The position numbers and the translations under genes are program-made. The notes beneath the pieces were generated by a model. It ran no database searches and was not told where the DNA came from. It worked only from the letters and a program-made list of their open reading frames with translations. 64,000 bases of DNA from Curtobacterium guangdongense (GTDB lineage: Bacteria > Actinomycetota > Actinomycetes > Actinomycetales > Microbacteriaceae). Positions 18,077 to 26,522 of this stretch are shown in pieces. Each line of letters opens with the position of its first letter. The stretch's first letter is position 1. The stretch is from assembly GCF_049341845.1 (NCBI RefSeq), contig NZ_JBMPIT010000007.1:248001-312000 (forward strand). Reading direction: 5' to 3'.

Positions 18077-18508
18077 ATGTTCAATATTGCAGACAACACC
18101 ACAGCAGGTCGCCGCGTCGCGACGCTCTTCGCTGGATTGGTCATGGCGGGTGCGATCGCGCTTCCATCCGCTGCATCCGCGTCGACGATGACCGATGGCG
18201 GTGCGACCGCTGGTGGATCCGCGGCGATCACCGGCGGCGAGGGGAGCCAGGTCATCATCGACGACACCATCGGTGATGGAAAGCTCCGCACCACCGAGAA
18301 GGTCGGCGGAGGCGTGTGGATCTACGGCATCGGCGGGGGGAACTCCTACTCGTACTACGACCACAGCAGCAAGACCCACAAGTCGACGGCCTGCGCGGGC
18401 TTCGGAACGAGCTGCAAGTACTCGGGTTGGGTGTCCAAGGGAACGCGGTCGGTCGCGCAGGTTCTCCGGACTGCTGGGGGCAACACCGCGTTCTGGGACA
18501 CGAAGTAG
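18077..18508 (+). CDS. Lactococcin-972-family bacteriocin precursor
   Basis: This 143-residue pre-peptide has an N-terminal Sec signal (about 1-36; core VATLFAGLVMAGAIALPSAA, cleavage near ASA). The roughly 107-residue mature part has the lactococcin-972 pattern: a GGG.W.YG motif (VGGGVWIYGIGG), a Tyr/Ser-rich stretch ending in YYDHSSKTHKS, two cysteines (TACAGFGTSCKYSG), and a late SGWVSKGTRSVAQ. The archetype binds lipid II and blocks septum formation in lactococci. The two genes downstream match the usual immunity/export pair. There is no clear Shine-Dalgarno site; TACGTT 7 nt upstream suggests a leaderless mRNA. Activity is inferred. Confidence 0.75.
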   Translation: MFNIADNTTAGRRVATLFAGLVMAGAIALPSAASASTMTDGGATAGGSAAITGGEGSQVIIDDTIGDGKLRTTEKVGGGVWIYGIGGGNSYSYYDHSSKTHKSTACAGFGTSCKYSGWVSKGTRSVAQVLRTAGGNTAFWDTK

Positions 18509-18516
18509 CGCGACGG

Positions 18517-20523
18517 GTGGCCTCGATCCTCCTTCGAACCACAGCCGCGGCTGCGGCTGCGGTGATCTCGTTGCTCATCGGCTTCGCGGCCTTGAGCGTG
18601 CAGGACACGCAGTCGATGGCGACCGTCCGGTCTGCACTGGTGATCGCCCAGGCGAACGAGGCCACCCCGATCACTCCGCTCTTGCGTGCGGAGGCTCAGC
18701 GTCACCACGCGAACTTCTACCGCATCCGCATGGACCCGACCGGGGAGACGACGACACGAACCCTTGCGCCGATCATCGGTGACCGCACGCTGTACGACCG
18801 GGCTTTCCCATCGGGCACGTACGCACGGTTCGACAAGGGCATGGTCACGGAGTTGGTGCCGCTCGACGGTGCGGCGTCCGGGGGCTACCTGTCGACGATG
18901 TCGTTCGCGGACCTGCACCAGGTCGTGGTCGGGCTCGAGGATCGTGGTATCGAGGCGCATGCCCAGTCGCTGGGGTGGTGGAGTCTGCTGCGGTACATGG
19001 TCGGCTACACCCCTGCCGTCATGGCTGCAGGCGTTGCCGTTCTCGCGGCGTTCACGATGGGATTCGCGCGCGCAGCGCGGCGGGCTCGCAGATCTGCTCT
19101 TGCGCTCACGCTCGGTGCGCGGGCACCCCTCATCGGCGACCTGGTGACATCGGCCGCGCTCTCCGTGGCCGCGTTCGTGGTTCTCGGTGGCGTGGCGGCT
19201 GTGGTTCTGCTTCCGTACAACGGTGGGCATCGGCTCCCGGACTACTACGAAGCGAGTGCCCTGATGCTGGGTCTGCTGTTCGCGGCGTTCGCAGGTGGAT
19301 CATGCATTTCGGGCGTTCTGCCCGCAGGGGAGCGCTTTCGCGCCGCGTTCACGGGGTGGCGTCCGTGGGCACGCGGCTCGGTTCCGATGTCTGTGGTCCA
19401 AGTCTTCGCCCTGACGTTGGTGGTGTTCCTCCTCACGCAGGCTGTTGCGGCCGCCGGAGCGCTCCAGGCAGTCCATGGAAGCCGTCCCGACTGGCGCGCG
19501 TGCGAAACCTGTACGTCGACGATCTTCCAGGGGGTCGACGGGCCGGATGCGCTGGATGCGGCAGTCGCGCCGTTCGCATCGGCAGTGCGCACGCGCGACG
19601 ATGCGGCAGGAGTCGTGCTCAGCTGGGTGCCGGGCCGCAACAACGGTGATCGCTTCATGCCCGGAGATCCCGGCTCCAATGTCATCGTGGCGAACCCGGA
19701 GTTCATCGTACGATCGGGCAGTCGTCTGTCCGATCCGCTCCGCGGAGCCCACGGCCCCGGCATCTGGGGGATTCTCGTGCCAGATGACCACGCTGACCGT
19801 GCGGACTCGATCGCTTCGGAGTGGCGACGATGGTTCGCGTCGCCCCTTGGTGATGTCCCGAACGAAGCCGTTCCGAAGGCGCCGCGCATCGGCACGTACT
19901 CAGCGGGCAAGGTGTTCAACTACGGGCAGACGGATTTCCGGTCCCAGGTCTTCTCGGACTCACCCGTCATCGTCATCGTTCCCGCGTCAGCCGGATTGCT
20001 GGATGACGACTCGTACTTCGCGGCTGGATCGGCGGGCGACTTGTTGTTCACCGAAGACGTGGGCGGCACTCGCCAGGTCCTGGACGACGCTGGCGTTTCA
20101 CGGTCCGTGTACGTGCTCGATTCGTTGGCCAACCAGATGGCGCGCGGCGAGGAAGCCGCGGCGGTGAAACTCCCGATTGCGATGGTCGGCGGGGTGATCG
20201 GGCTCCTCGTGATGTTGGGCGTACTCGTGATCCGAACGCGCAGCTACATGCTGATCCACCGCGATCGGGTGTTGTCCGGACTGGTGCACGGCCAGTCGCT
20301 TGCCCGCGTTCACCTGCCCCTCTGGGGTCGAACGGTTCTCCTTTTATCGTGCGCAGCATTGACGATCCTCGTCGGAATGCGCAGTGGTTTGACCGGAGCG
20401 GACATCTTGCCGTTCCCGCTCGGCGTCACGTTCGGCGTCGTCGCCGGCGTGATCTCAGCGTCCAGCATCCGGATCGCTGGGGGATTCACCACCACGAAGG
20501 AGCTGAGGGCTCATGCCGAATGA
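18517..20523 (+). CDS. Bacteriocin-associated integral membrane protein (lactococcin-972 locus)
   Basis: This protein of about 668 residues is read from a GTG at 18517, 8 bp after the bacteriocin stop. It has an N-terminal membrane helix (about 5-27), a large extracytoplasmic part, four helices (about 160-330), a second extracytoplasmic domain (about 340-555), and three C-terminal helices (about 565-655). Length, layout and position match the DUF1430-type membrane protein always found with lactococcin-972-like peptides; with the ATPase encoded next it is thought to give immunity or export. No other start with a better ribosome site is visible, so the N-terminus is uncertain. Base composition is less GC-rich than in flanking genes. 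Confidence 0.72.
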   Translation: MASILLRTTAAAAAAVISLLIGFAALSVQDTQSMATVRSALVIAQANEATPITPLLRAEAQRHHANFYRIRMDPTGETTTRTLAPIIGDRTLYDRAFPSGTYARFDKGMVTELVPLDGAASGGYLSTMSFADLHQVVVGLEDRGIEAHAQSLGWWSLLRYMVGYTPAVMAAGVAVLAAFTMGFARAARRARRSALALTLGARAPLIGDLVTSAALSVAAFVVLGGVAAVVLLPYNGGHRLPDYYEASALMLGLLFAAFAGGSCISGVLPAGERFRAAFTGWRPWARGSVPMSVVQVFALTLVVFLLTQAVAAAGALQAVHGSRPDWRACETCTSTIFQGVDGPDALDAAVAPFASAVRTRDDAAGVVLSWVPGRNNGDRFMPGDPGSNVIVANPEFIVRSGSRLSDPLRGAHGPGIWGILVPDDHADRADSIASEWRRWFASPLGDVPNEAVPKAPRIGTYSAGKVFNYGQTDFRSQVFSDSPVIVIVPASAGLLDDDSYFAAGSAGDLLFTEDVGGTRQVLDDAGVSRSVYVLDSLANQMARGEEAAAVKLPIAMVGGVIGLLVMLGVLVIRTRSYMLIHRDRVLSGLVHGQSLARVHLPLWGRTVLLLSCAALTILVGMRSGLTGADILPFPLGVTFGVVAGVISASSIRIAGGFTTTKELRAHAE

Positions 20524-21178
20524 AGACCAGGTCGTGTCCGTCGTCGCATTGGAACACGGACTCGGCAATCGGCCGCTCTTCCGTGCGCTCGACCTGGAAG
20601 CACGAACGGGTCAGGTGCACGCGGTGCTCGGGCCATCCGGAGCGGGCAAGTCGACTCTCTTGCGGATGATCGGTGGCCTTGAGCGTCCGCGCTCTGGCAC
20701 CATTCGTTCGCTCGGCTATGACGTTCCTGCGCTCCGGGGGGTACGGCTGCGGAGATACCTCCGTCACACCGTCGGTTTCGTGTTCCAGGATGCCGGGCTC
20801 GTCGAACAATGGAGCGTCCGGCAGAACCTCCAGGCAGCTGCGAGGGCGGCACCGAGCGCTCCGACGTCCACTCCGTTCGGCGTGGACGAAGTCATGAACC
20901 TGATGGATCTCCCGACGGAGTACCTCGGCCGTCGTGCCGTCGAGCTGAGCGGCGGAGAACGTCAGCGAGTCGCGATCGCGAGGATCCTCGTTCGCAAGCC
21001 CCGTCTGGTCCTCATGGATGAGCCCACCGCTGCACTGGATGCCGACCGCACCAGTCTCGTGATGCGGATTGTGCGTGACTTGGCCGATGATGGTGCGGCG
21101 GTGCTCGTTGCGTCGCATGATCCAGAGGTGTCCCGCGTCGCCGATGCGACGACCGATCTCGGATCGGCGCAGCGCTGA
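20513..21178 (+). CDS. ABC transporter ATP-binding protein of bacteriocin locus
   Basis: This 221-residue ATPase has Walker A GPSGAGKST (about 43-51), signature LSGGERQR (about 144-151), Walker B LVLMDEPTAALD and switch His in VASHDPEV. It is closest in form to the LolD/MacB class that serves FtsX-like or large-loop permeases. It overlaps the membrane-protein gene by 11 bp, so the two subunits are probably made together. In lactococcin-972 loci this pair is assigned to self-protection or secretion; which one is not settled by sequence. Confidence 0.82.
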   Translation: MPNEDQVVSVVALEHGLGNRPLFRALDLEARTGQVHAVLGPSGAGKSTLLRMIGGLERPRSGTIRSLGYDVPALRGVRLRRYLRHTVGFVFQDAGLVEQWSVRQNLQAAARAAPSAPTSTPFGVDEVMNLMDLPTEYLGRRAVELSGGERQRVAIARILVRKPRLVLMDEPTAALDADRTSLVMRIVRDLADDGAAVLVASHDPEVSRVADATTDLGSAQR

Positions 21179-21273
21179 TCCACATTTCCTGCGGCTCCGG
21201 TTCTCCGCTGGGCGACGGACGCATCGGCGGGTCGTCGACCGGCCGAGCGTGCACTCGCCGTAGGTTCGAGGGT

Positions 21274-22056
21274 GTGGACAACGCAGCGCGTCCGATCACC
21301 CTGATGACCTACAACATCAAGAACCCGGATCCGGCGCACGACTGGCCGGCCAGGCTCCCCGTCCTGCTCGACATCGTGCGGCGCCACGACCCGGACGTCC
21401 TGTGCGTGCAAGAGGCCTTCGATCACCAGATGGAGGACCTCCGGCAGGGGCTCGAGGGGTACGCGGCCGTCGGACAGGGGCGTGAGGGCGGCAGCGCGGG
21501 GGAGCATGCCGCAGTCTTCTTCCGACAGGACCGCCTTCGCCCGATCGAGGAAGGGTCGTTCTGGCTGTCGGACACCCCGGACGAGCCGGTGTCGAACACG
21601 TGGGGCAGCCTGTTCCCCCGCATCGCGAACCACGTCCGCTTCCTGGACGTCGACGGCGCCGCGTTCACCCTGTTGACCACGCACCTCGACCACGAGGCGA
21701 ACGACCACGGGGACGAGGTCCGCGGCAAGAGCGCGGCGCTCATCGTCGAGCGGCTCGCGGGTGTGGACGGTCCGGTGGTCGTCGCAGGGGACTGCAACGA
21801 GCCGGCCGGCGCGGGAACGGCGTCGCGCGTCTTCGCCGACGGTGGGTACGTCGACACGTGGACGGTCGCGGGGGACCCGGGCGACCGCACCGCGACGTTC
21901 AACGACTGGCTGCCACCGGTGGAGTCGGGGGAGCGGATCGACTGGGTCCTGACGAAGGACGTCGCCGGCGTGGACCGCGTGGTGATCGACCACGACGGTC
22001 CGGAGACTTGGTTCGCGAGTGACCATTTCCCGGTGGTCGCGACGATCCGGACGTGA
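21274..22056 (+). CDS. Endonuclease/exonuclease/phosphatase (EEP) family protein
   Basis: This 260-residue protein has the full set of EEP motifs: MTYNIKN (about 10-16), the metal Glu in VLCVQEAFDHQ (about 45), THLDHEANDH, the catalytic GDCNEP (about 170), DWVLTKD and the final SDHFPV (about 250). The family covers DNA-repair endonucleases, sphingomyelinases and nucleotide phosphatases. No signal peptide is present, so a cytoplasmic nuclease or phosphatase is likely. The GTG start is supported by TAGGTT (21261-21266) 7 nt upstream. The next gene begins 4 bp after the stop. Confidence 0.82.
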   Translation: MDNAARPITLMTYNIKNPDPAHDWPARLPVLLDIVRRHDPDVLCVQEAFDHQMEDLRQGLEGYAAVGQGREGGSAGEHAAVFFRQDRLRPIEEGSFWLSDTPDEPVSNTWGSLFPRIANHVRFLDVDGAAFTLLTTHLDHEANDHGDEVRGKSAALIVERLAGVDGPVVVAGDCNEPAGAGTASRVFADGGYVDTWTVAGDPGDRTATFNDWLPPVESGERIDWVLTKDVAGVDRVVIDHDGPETWFASDHFPVVATIRT

Positions 22057-22059
22057 CCA

Positions 22060-23388
22060 TTGGCAACCAATGCATCGGTCCTCGCGGAGGTCCTCGGTGA
22101 AGCGCCGACCGACCTCGCGGTGTGGCGTGCCACCCGGCGCAGGCAAGACGCCCGCGGCCTCCTCGAGGAGTACCTCGAGCGGCGGGTTGCGGTGGAGTCG
22201 GAACCGGTGCCGCAGACACCCCCTGGGTTCTTCCGCCCGGCGTTCCTGACCGACTTCGCCGGAGGGTCGTCCGGTCCGTACGACCGCGAGTTCGCGTTCG
22301 TGGGACGTGCGCTCGGGTACGCGGACCAGGTCGCGGTCGTTGACGATGCAGAGCGGTGGATCTCGGCGGACGACCGGCAGGCGCACCTCGACAACCTCGG
22401 ATTCGGGAGCCGGGCGGTCACTGACGGCACCTGGCTGCTGAGGCGGGTGGCACGGTACGCACCGCTCGAGGAGTCGGGAACGCTCGTCTACGTGAGCCCG
22501 CCCACGTTCCCCGACCGCTCGACAGTCGAGCGGTCGCTTCCAGACCCCCTGCCGGACGAACTCGTCCAGCTCGTCGTCGACCGTGCCGGGTACCGGCCGA
22601 ATGCGTCGGCGCTGCTGACTGACATCGTCAGGGCCGACCTCGCGACCTGGTTCCGCGAGCTCCGTGCGCTGCTCGACTTCGGTGCCGAAGCGTCTGGGGC
22701 CGTCGACCTCTACCTCCCTGACTGGTTCGCTGGTCCGGAACTGCTCAGCTGGATGTTCCGTGAGATCGACTGGCCGAACTGGCTCGACGGCTCCGTTGCA
22801 CACCAGGAATCCCTGACACAGCTGCTGTCGCTGCCCGCGCCGTCTGCGGAGCAGGTGCGACGGATCTCCACGGAGCAACTGCTGGCCGTCCGCGAGCAGG
22901 ACCGTATGCACCGGTGGAGGGAGGAGTTCTCCGGCATCCTCCGTGAGTACGGCGCGGCCGACTCGCTGCGGGAGCGACTCGAGTTCCGGGATCTTCTCCG
23001 GGCACGCGCCGGCGAGCTCGGGGTCGCGGTTCGTGACCATCCGTTGCTTGGACGTGATCTCCGTTCCACTATCGAGGCCGGCGTGGCCGTCGCCCCGACC
23101 GCACTCCTCACCGGGCAGCCGGTGGTCTCGACCGTAGCGGTCGCTGCGGCACCCTTCGTCGCGAGTGCGGCAAGGTCCATCGCGAGCTGGTTACTGGGCC
23201 GGAACGGCTCCCGATCCGGGGGCGATGAGATCGTGATCGATGCGGCCGCGCAGGGCTCCGCGATCCGCGGGTTCCTCAACGACCCGGTGCAGCCCGGAGC
23301 CCGGCGGCGGCCCCCGAGCAGTTCGATGACCGACATGTTCGGGCGACCCGTCGCGTTCGACTTCTTCGACCTTGACGATCGTGACTGA
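22060..23388 (+). CDS. Hypothetical protein, 442 aa (family not recognised)
   Basis: I do not recognise this protein. It reads from a TTG at 22060, 4 bp after the EEP gene, so the two are probably co-transcribed. The first 330 residues are mixed, charged and rich in Trp/Arg (PDWFAGPELLSWMFREIDWP), suggesting a soluble globular fold. A hydrophobic Ala/Val-rich stretch (about 345-385: APTALLTGQPVVSTVAVAAA) could insert in a membrane, followed by a Gly/Arg-rich tail. Its end overlaps the next small gene. Codon pattern is typical of the host. Confidence 0.6.
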   Translation: MATNASVLAEVLGEAPTDLAVWRATRRRQDARGLLEEYLERRVAVESEPVPQTPPGFFRPAFLTDFAGGSSGPYDREFAFVGRALGYADQVAVVDDAERWISADDRQAHLDNLGFGSRAVTDGTWLLRRVARYAPLEESGTLVYVSPPTFPDRSTVERSLPDPLPDELVQLVVDRAGYRPNASALLTDIVRADLATWFRELRALLDFGAEASGAVDLYLPDWFAGPELLSWMFREIDWPNWLDGSVAHQESLTQLLSLPAPSAEQVRRISTEQLLAVREQDRMHRWREEFSGILREYGAADSLRERLEFRDLLRARAGELGVAVRDHPLLGRDLRSTIEAGVAVAPTALLTGQPVVSTVAVAAAPFVASAARSIASWLLGRNGSRSGGDEIVIDAAAQGSAIRGFLNDPVQPGARRRPPSSSMTDMFGRPVAFDFFDLDDRD

Positions 23389-23827
23389 GCGGGCGCGGCT
23401 CGGCACCACCTGGGCGACGACAGCGTGGTTCCTCGGGAGGCCCGACATGTCCGCATTGCTGGTGCACGAGTCTGAGGTCGAAAGCGGTCTTCGGGGCCGA
23501 CTGGTGGCGATACCGCCGGCGGATGGCATGTTGCCGCTGATCACCGACCGCGCCGTCGTCGTCGGAGCGGAGTCGAACGCCATCACGCTGGCGATCGTCG
23601 AGGGTGCGCGGGCCAGGACCGCGCCGCCGTTGCACATGGACGATGAACACAGCGAGGGCTGGCTCGAGACGGCGAGCGCGAGTGGCGTGGTCCTGGTCGC
23701 GTACCAGGACGTGTTCCTCGCGGCGCACATCGCCGAGGACTCCAACGCCGGAGAGCACGGTGTGGTCCGGCCGTTCCTGGACTCGATACGCGCCGGAGTG
23801 CTGCAGTTCGCGTTCGTGCGCGGGTGA
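23381..23827 (+). CDS. Hypothetical protein, about 148 aa (family not recognised)
   Basis: The frame can start at GTG 23381, overlapping the previous stop (GTGACTGA), or at TTG 23372; I prefer the coupled GTG. The protein is small and globular-looking, with Trp-containing segments (TWATTAWFLGRP, HSEGWLETASASGVVLVAYQ) and no signal or membrane helix. It is very likely translated together with the 442-residue protein and may be its partner. No function is assigned. Confidence 0.55.
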   Translation: MTERARLGTTWATTAWFLGRPDMSALLVHESEVESGLRGRLVAIPPADGMLPLITDRAVVVGAESNAITLAIVEGARARTAPPLHMDDEHSEGWLETASASGVVLVAYQDVFLAAHIAEDSNAGEHGVVRPFLDSIRAGVLQFAFVRG

Positions 23828-23854
23828 GGATTCGGCCTCAGCAGGCCGGGTTTG

Positions 23855-24571
23855 TCAGCAGCCCTTCGTCGCGTTGACCGGCATCGGCGACCCGATCACG
23901 GTCACGGTGGTGCCGTCGGTCAACGCCGAGACGCCGTTCGTCCCCGCACCCGGACGGTCGGAAGCCCATCCCTCGGCGAGGAGCACCTGCCAGGCTTCGG
24001 AGTCCCCGGACCCCAGGGACTCGCGGTCGCTCTTCGGGGCGTCGTCGATCAGGTCCGACACGTCGTCGCCGACCTGGACGCCGTCCGGCCCGCTCAGCTC
24101 GACGATGCCGCCCGTGCGCGAACGGACCTCGTCACGGAGCACGCGGACCTCGAGCGAGTTGCCGAGGTCGGACGGCTCGGACAGTGCTGCGACGCGAAGC
24201 GACCCGCCCCACGTGTAGGTCGTCCCCGCCGGCAGGCATCGTCCACCGTCACCCTCGGCGGTGAGGGTGCGGGACGGGGTGCCGAACAGGCGGTCGAAGA
24301 GCTCGACGGTCGCGGAGCCGTTCCGCATCGACGCGACGGCGACGGTGCGGTCCCCGCGGCGGAGCGTGATGGACTCGGCGCCCAGCTCGAGTCCGTCGAC
24401 CCGCTTCAGCTTGGCGTTCGAGACCGGGGACGACGTGGGCGCCGGAGTCACCTCCGCTGCTGCGGCCCGGCCGCCGGTGGCCGCACCGGTCGCCAGATCG
24501 ACGCTCGTGGTGCCGGCCACGAGGGCGAGCACGACGGCGCCGGTCGCGAGCAGGGTCCGTGCGGTCACCAT
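23855..24571 (-). CDS. Secreted or membrane-anchored hypothetical protein
   Basis: This 238-residue protein begins MVTARTLLATGAVVLALVAG, a signal peptide or anchor, followed by an Ala/Thr-rich linker. The mature part (about 55-238) is beta-rich and has two cysteines (GGRCLPAGTTY and the final TKGC) that could pair. No family was recognised. The ATG at 24571 is chosen because upstream residues in frame do not look like protein. It is divergent from the GntR gene at 24691 across 119 bp. Confidence 0.6.
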   Translation of the reverse strand: MVTARTLLATGAVVLALVAGTTSVDLATGAATGGRAAAAEVTPAPTSSPVSNAKLKRVDGLELGAESITLRRGDRTVAVASMRNGSATVELFDRLFGTPSRTLTAEGDGGRCLPAGTTYTWGGSLRVAALSEPSDLGNSLEVRVLRDEVRSRTGGIVELSGPDGVQVGDDVSDLIDDAPKSDRESLGSGDSEAWQVLLAEGWASDRPGAGTNGVSALTDGTTVTVIGSPMPVNATKGC

Positions 24572-24653
24572 TCGACGGTAGGGCCGACGGACTCGTTGCA
24601 CGACGTGTGTTACCGAATCGGGGCCTGGCCGAAACCGGACCGTGACCTTCCGA

Positions 24654-24683
24654 TGGACTGGACAGGTCTTGTACATGTACCAT
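24654..24683 (+). promoter_or_regulatory. Promoter with overlapping palindrome for yeg-like operon
   Basis: TGGACT (24654-24659) and TACCAT (24678-24683) are spaced by 18 bp, and the ATG follows 7 nt later, so the mRNA is probably leaderless. GTACATGTAC (24671-24680), a perfect 10-bp palindrome, overlaps the -10 box and is a good autoregulatory GntR site. Confidence 0.5.
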
Positions 24684-24690
24684 CGCTGTC

Positions 24691-25404
24691 ATGCCCGTCT
24701 CATCGAAGCGACGTCTCGTCGCCGACGCCCTCCGCGACGCGATCGCGACGGGCCGGTACGTCTCCGGCGAACGACTCCCGGGGGAGCACGACCTCGCCGA
24801 GCGCTTCGCGGTCAGCCGCGGCACCGTCCGCGCAGCGCTCGCCGACCTCGCCGACGACGAGTACATCGCCACGCACGGCGGCATCGGTTCGGTCGTCACC
24901 TTCGACGGTGCGGCGCTCGACCCGCGTGCCGGCTGGGCACGGTCCATCGCGGGCAGCGGCACCGAGGTCCGCGCGTCGACGCTGCGGATCGAACGCGTCG
25001 AGGACGCCGAACTCGCGAGCCTGGTCGACGCCGAACCGGCCTTCGTGGCCGTGGACCGGGTGCGCTCCGTGGTCGACGGGCCGCACGTCTCCTACGAGCG
25101 CAGCGTCGTGCCGCGCATCGGTCGGCTCGACCGTGCCGTCGAGGACGGACTCGTCGAGGGGTCGTTGAGCGCGACGATCGAGGCGGCCGGCCTCGTCCCG
25201 GCGCGAGCGGAGCAGTGGATCGACGTCCGTCCGCTCGACGACGCCGAGGCCGCGGTGCTCGACCGCACCCCCGGCACCCCCTTCCTGCACAGCCGTCGGG
25301 TCTCCCGCACCGCGGGCGGTGCCTTCGTCGAGGCCGTCGACAGCCTGCTCGACCCCGAGCGCTTCCGTATCCACATGCGCTTCGGACAAGGAGACGCCCG
25401 ATGA
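24691..25404 (+). CDS. GntR/HutC-family (UTRA) regulator of nucleoside-type operon
   Basis: This 237-residue protein has a GntR winged helix (about 5-70: RRLVADALRDAIATGRYVSGE, SRGTVRAALADLADDEYI) and a UTRA effector domain (about 85-232). It is the first gene of a tight operon with an ADP-ribosylglycohydrolase, a nucleobase permease and a PfkB kinase, the same set of functions as E. coli yegTUVW, where YegW is the GntR/UTRA member. The ATGA overlap with the next gene indicates coupling. Its ligand is probably the imported nucleoside or a derivative. Confidence 0.85.
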   Translation: MPVSSKRRLVADALRDAIATGRYVSGERLPGEHDLAERFAVSRGTVRAALADLADDEYIATHGGIGSVVTFDGAALDPRAGWARSIAGSGTEVRASTLRIERVEDAELASLVDAEPAFVAVDRVRSVVDGPHVSYERSVVPRIGRLDRAVEDGLVEGSLSATIEAAGLVPARAEQWIDVRPLDDAEAAVLDRTPGTPFLHSRRVSRTAGGAFVEAVDSLLDPERFRIHMRFGQGDAR

Positions 25405-26447
25405 CCCGCACGACCACCTCCGAGCACGCGCTCGCCGCCTTCCGGGGCCTCGCGATCGGGGACGCCCTCGGCATGCCGACGCAGTCGATGTCCCTCCAGG
25501 AGATCCGCGAGGACCACGGCCGCATCACCGGGTTCGTCGACGCCGGCCCCCGGCAGCGCATCGCGCACGGCATGCCCGCCGCGAGCATCACCGACGACAC
25601 CGAGCAGGCCGTGCTCGTCGCGCAGCTGCTCGTCGAGGGCGACGGCCGGCTCGACCCGACCCGGTTCGCCGAGGCGCTCATCGACTGGGAGCGCGGGATG
25701 GCGGCGAAGGGGTCCCTCGACCTGCTCGGCCCGAGCACGAAGACCGCGGTGCAGCGCATCCTCGACGGCGTCCCCGCGTCCGAGGCCGGTTCCACCGGCA
25801 CCACGAACGGCGCCGCGATGCGGATCACGCCGGTCGGCATCACCACGACCGCTGACGACCTCGACGCGCTCGTCGACGCCGTGCAGGACGCCTCCCGCGT
25901 CACCCACGACACCGGGCTCGGCATCGGGGGCGCGGCCGCGATCGCCGCCGCCGTCAGCGCCGGGATCGACGGAGCGTCGCGGGCCGAGGCGCTGGACGTC
26001 GCGGTCGCCGCTGCCCGGATCGGGGAGCGACGGGGACACTGGATCGCCGGGGCCTCGATCGCCGACAAGACGGCCTGGGCGCGCCAGTGGCTCCCCACCG
26101 TGCCGACGGACGACCGGATTGCCGCCATCGACGGCGTGATCGGCACGAGCGTCGCCAGTCAGGAGTCGGTCGTCGCCGCGCTCGCCCTCGTGTCGCTCGA
26201 CCTCGACCCCTGGGAGACGCTCTGCACCGCCGCGAGCATCGGCGGCGACACCGACACGATCGCCGCGATGGCGGGTGCCGTGCTCGGTGCCGTGCACGGT
26301 GCCGACGCGTGGTCGCCCGAGACCGTCGACCAGGTCGAGTCGGTCAACGACATCCGCTTCGCCGACGTCGTGACCCCGCTGCTGCAGCTCCGCACGAGCA
26401 GCGCGGACCGCATGGACCGCGCCCGCACCGCGAGCAGCACCTCCTAG
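25401..26447 (+). CDS. ADP-ribosylglycohydrolase family protein (YegU-like)
   Basis: This 348-residue protein has the family's metal-binding motifs: GDALGMP (20-26), TDDT (64-67) and GGDTDTIAAMAGAVLGA near the C-terminus. The fold removes ADP-ribose or cleaves N-glycosidic bonds using two Mg ions. Here the gene lies between a UTRA regulator (4-bp overlap) and an NCS1 permease, with a PfkB kinase at the end, so a role in splitting an imported nucleoside-like compound is more likely than protein de-ADP-ribosylation. The substrate is unknown. Confidence 0.85.
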   Translation: MTRTTTSEHALAAFRGLAIGDALGMPTQSMSLQEIREDHGRITGFVDAGPRQRIAHGMPAASITDDTEQAVLVAQLLVEGDGRLDPTRFAEALIDWERGMAAKGSLDLLGPSTKTAVQRILDGVPASEAGSTGTTNGAAMRITPVGITTTADDLDALVDAVQDASRVTHDTGLGIGGAAAIAAAVSAGIDGASRAEALDVAVAAARIGERRGHWIAGASIADKTAWARQWLPTVPTDDRIAAIDGVIGTSVASQESVVAALALVSLDLDPWETLCTAASIGGDTDTIAAMAGAVLGAVHGADAWSPETVDQVESVNDIRFADVVTPLLQLRTSSADRMDRARTASSTS

Positions 26448-26522
26448 CCCCCGGTCGGTGGCATCCCCCACGAGCCACCGCCCGGTCCCACCCCAAGCCC
26501 TTCCGACGACGTAAGAGGAACC

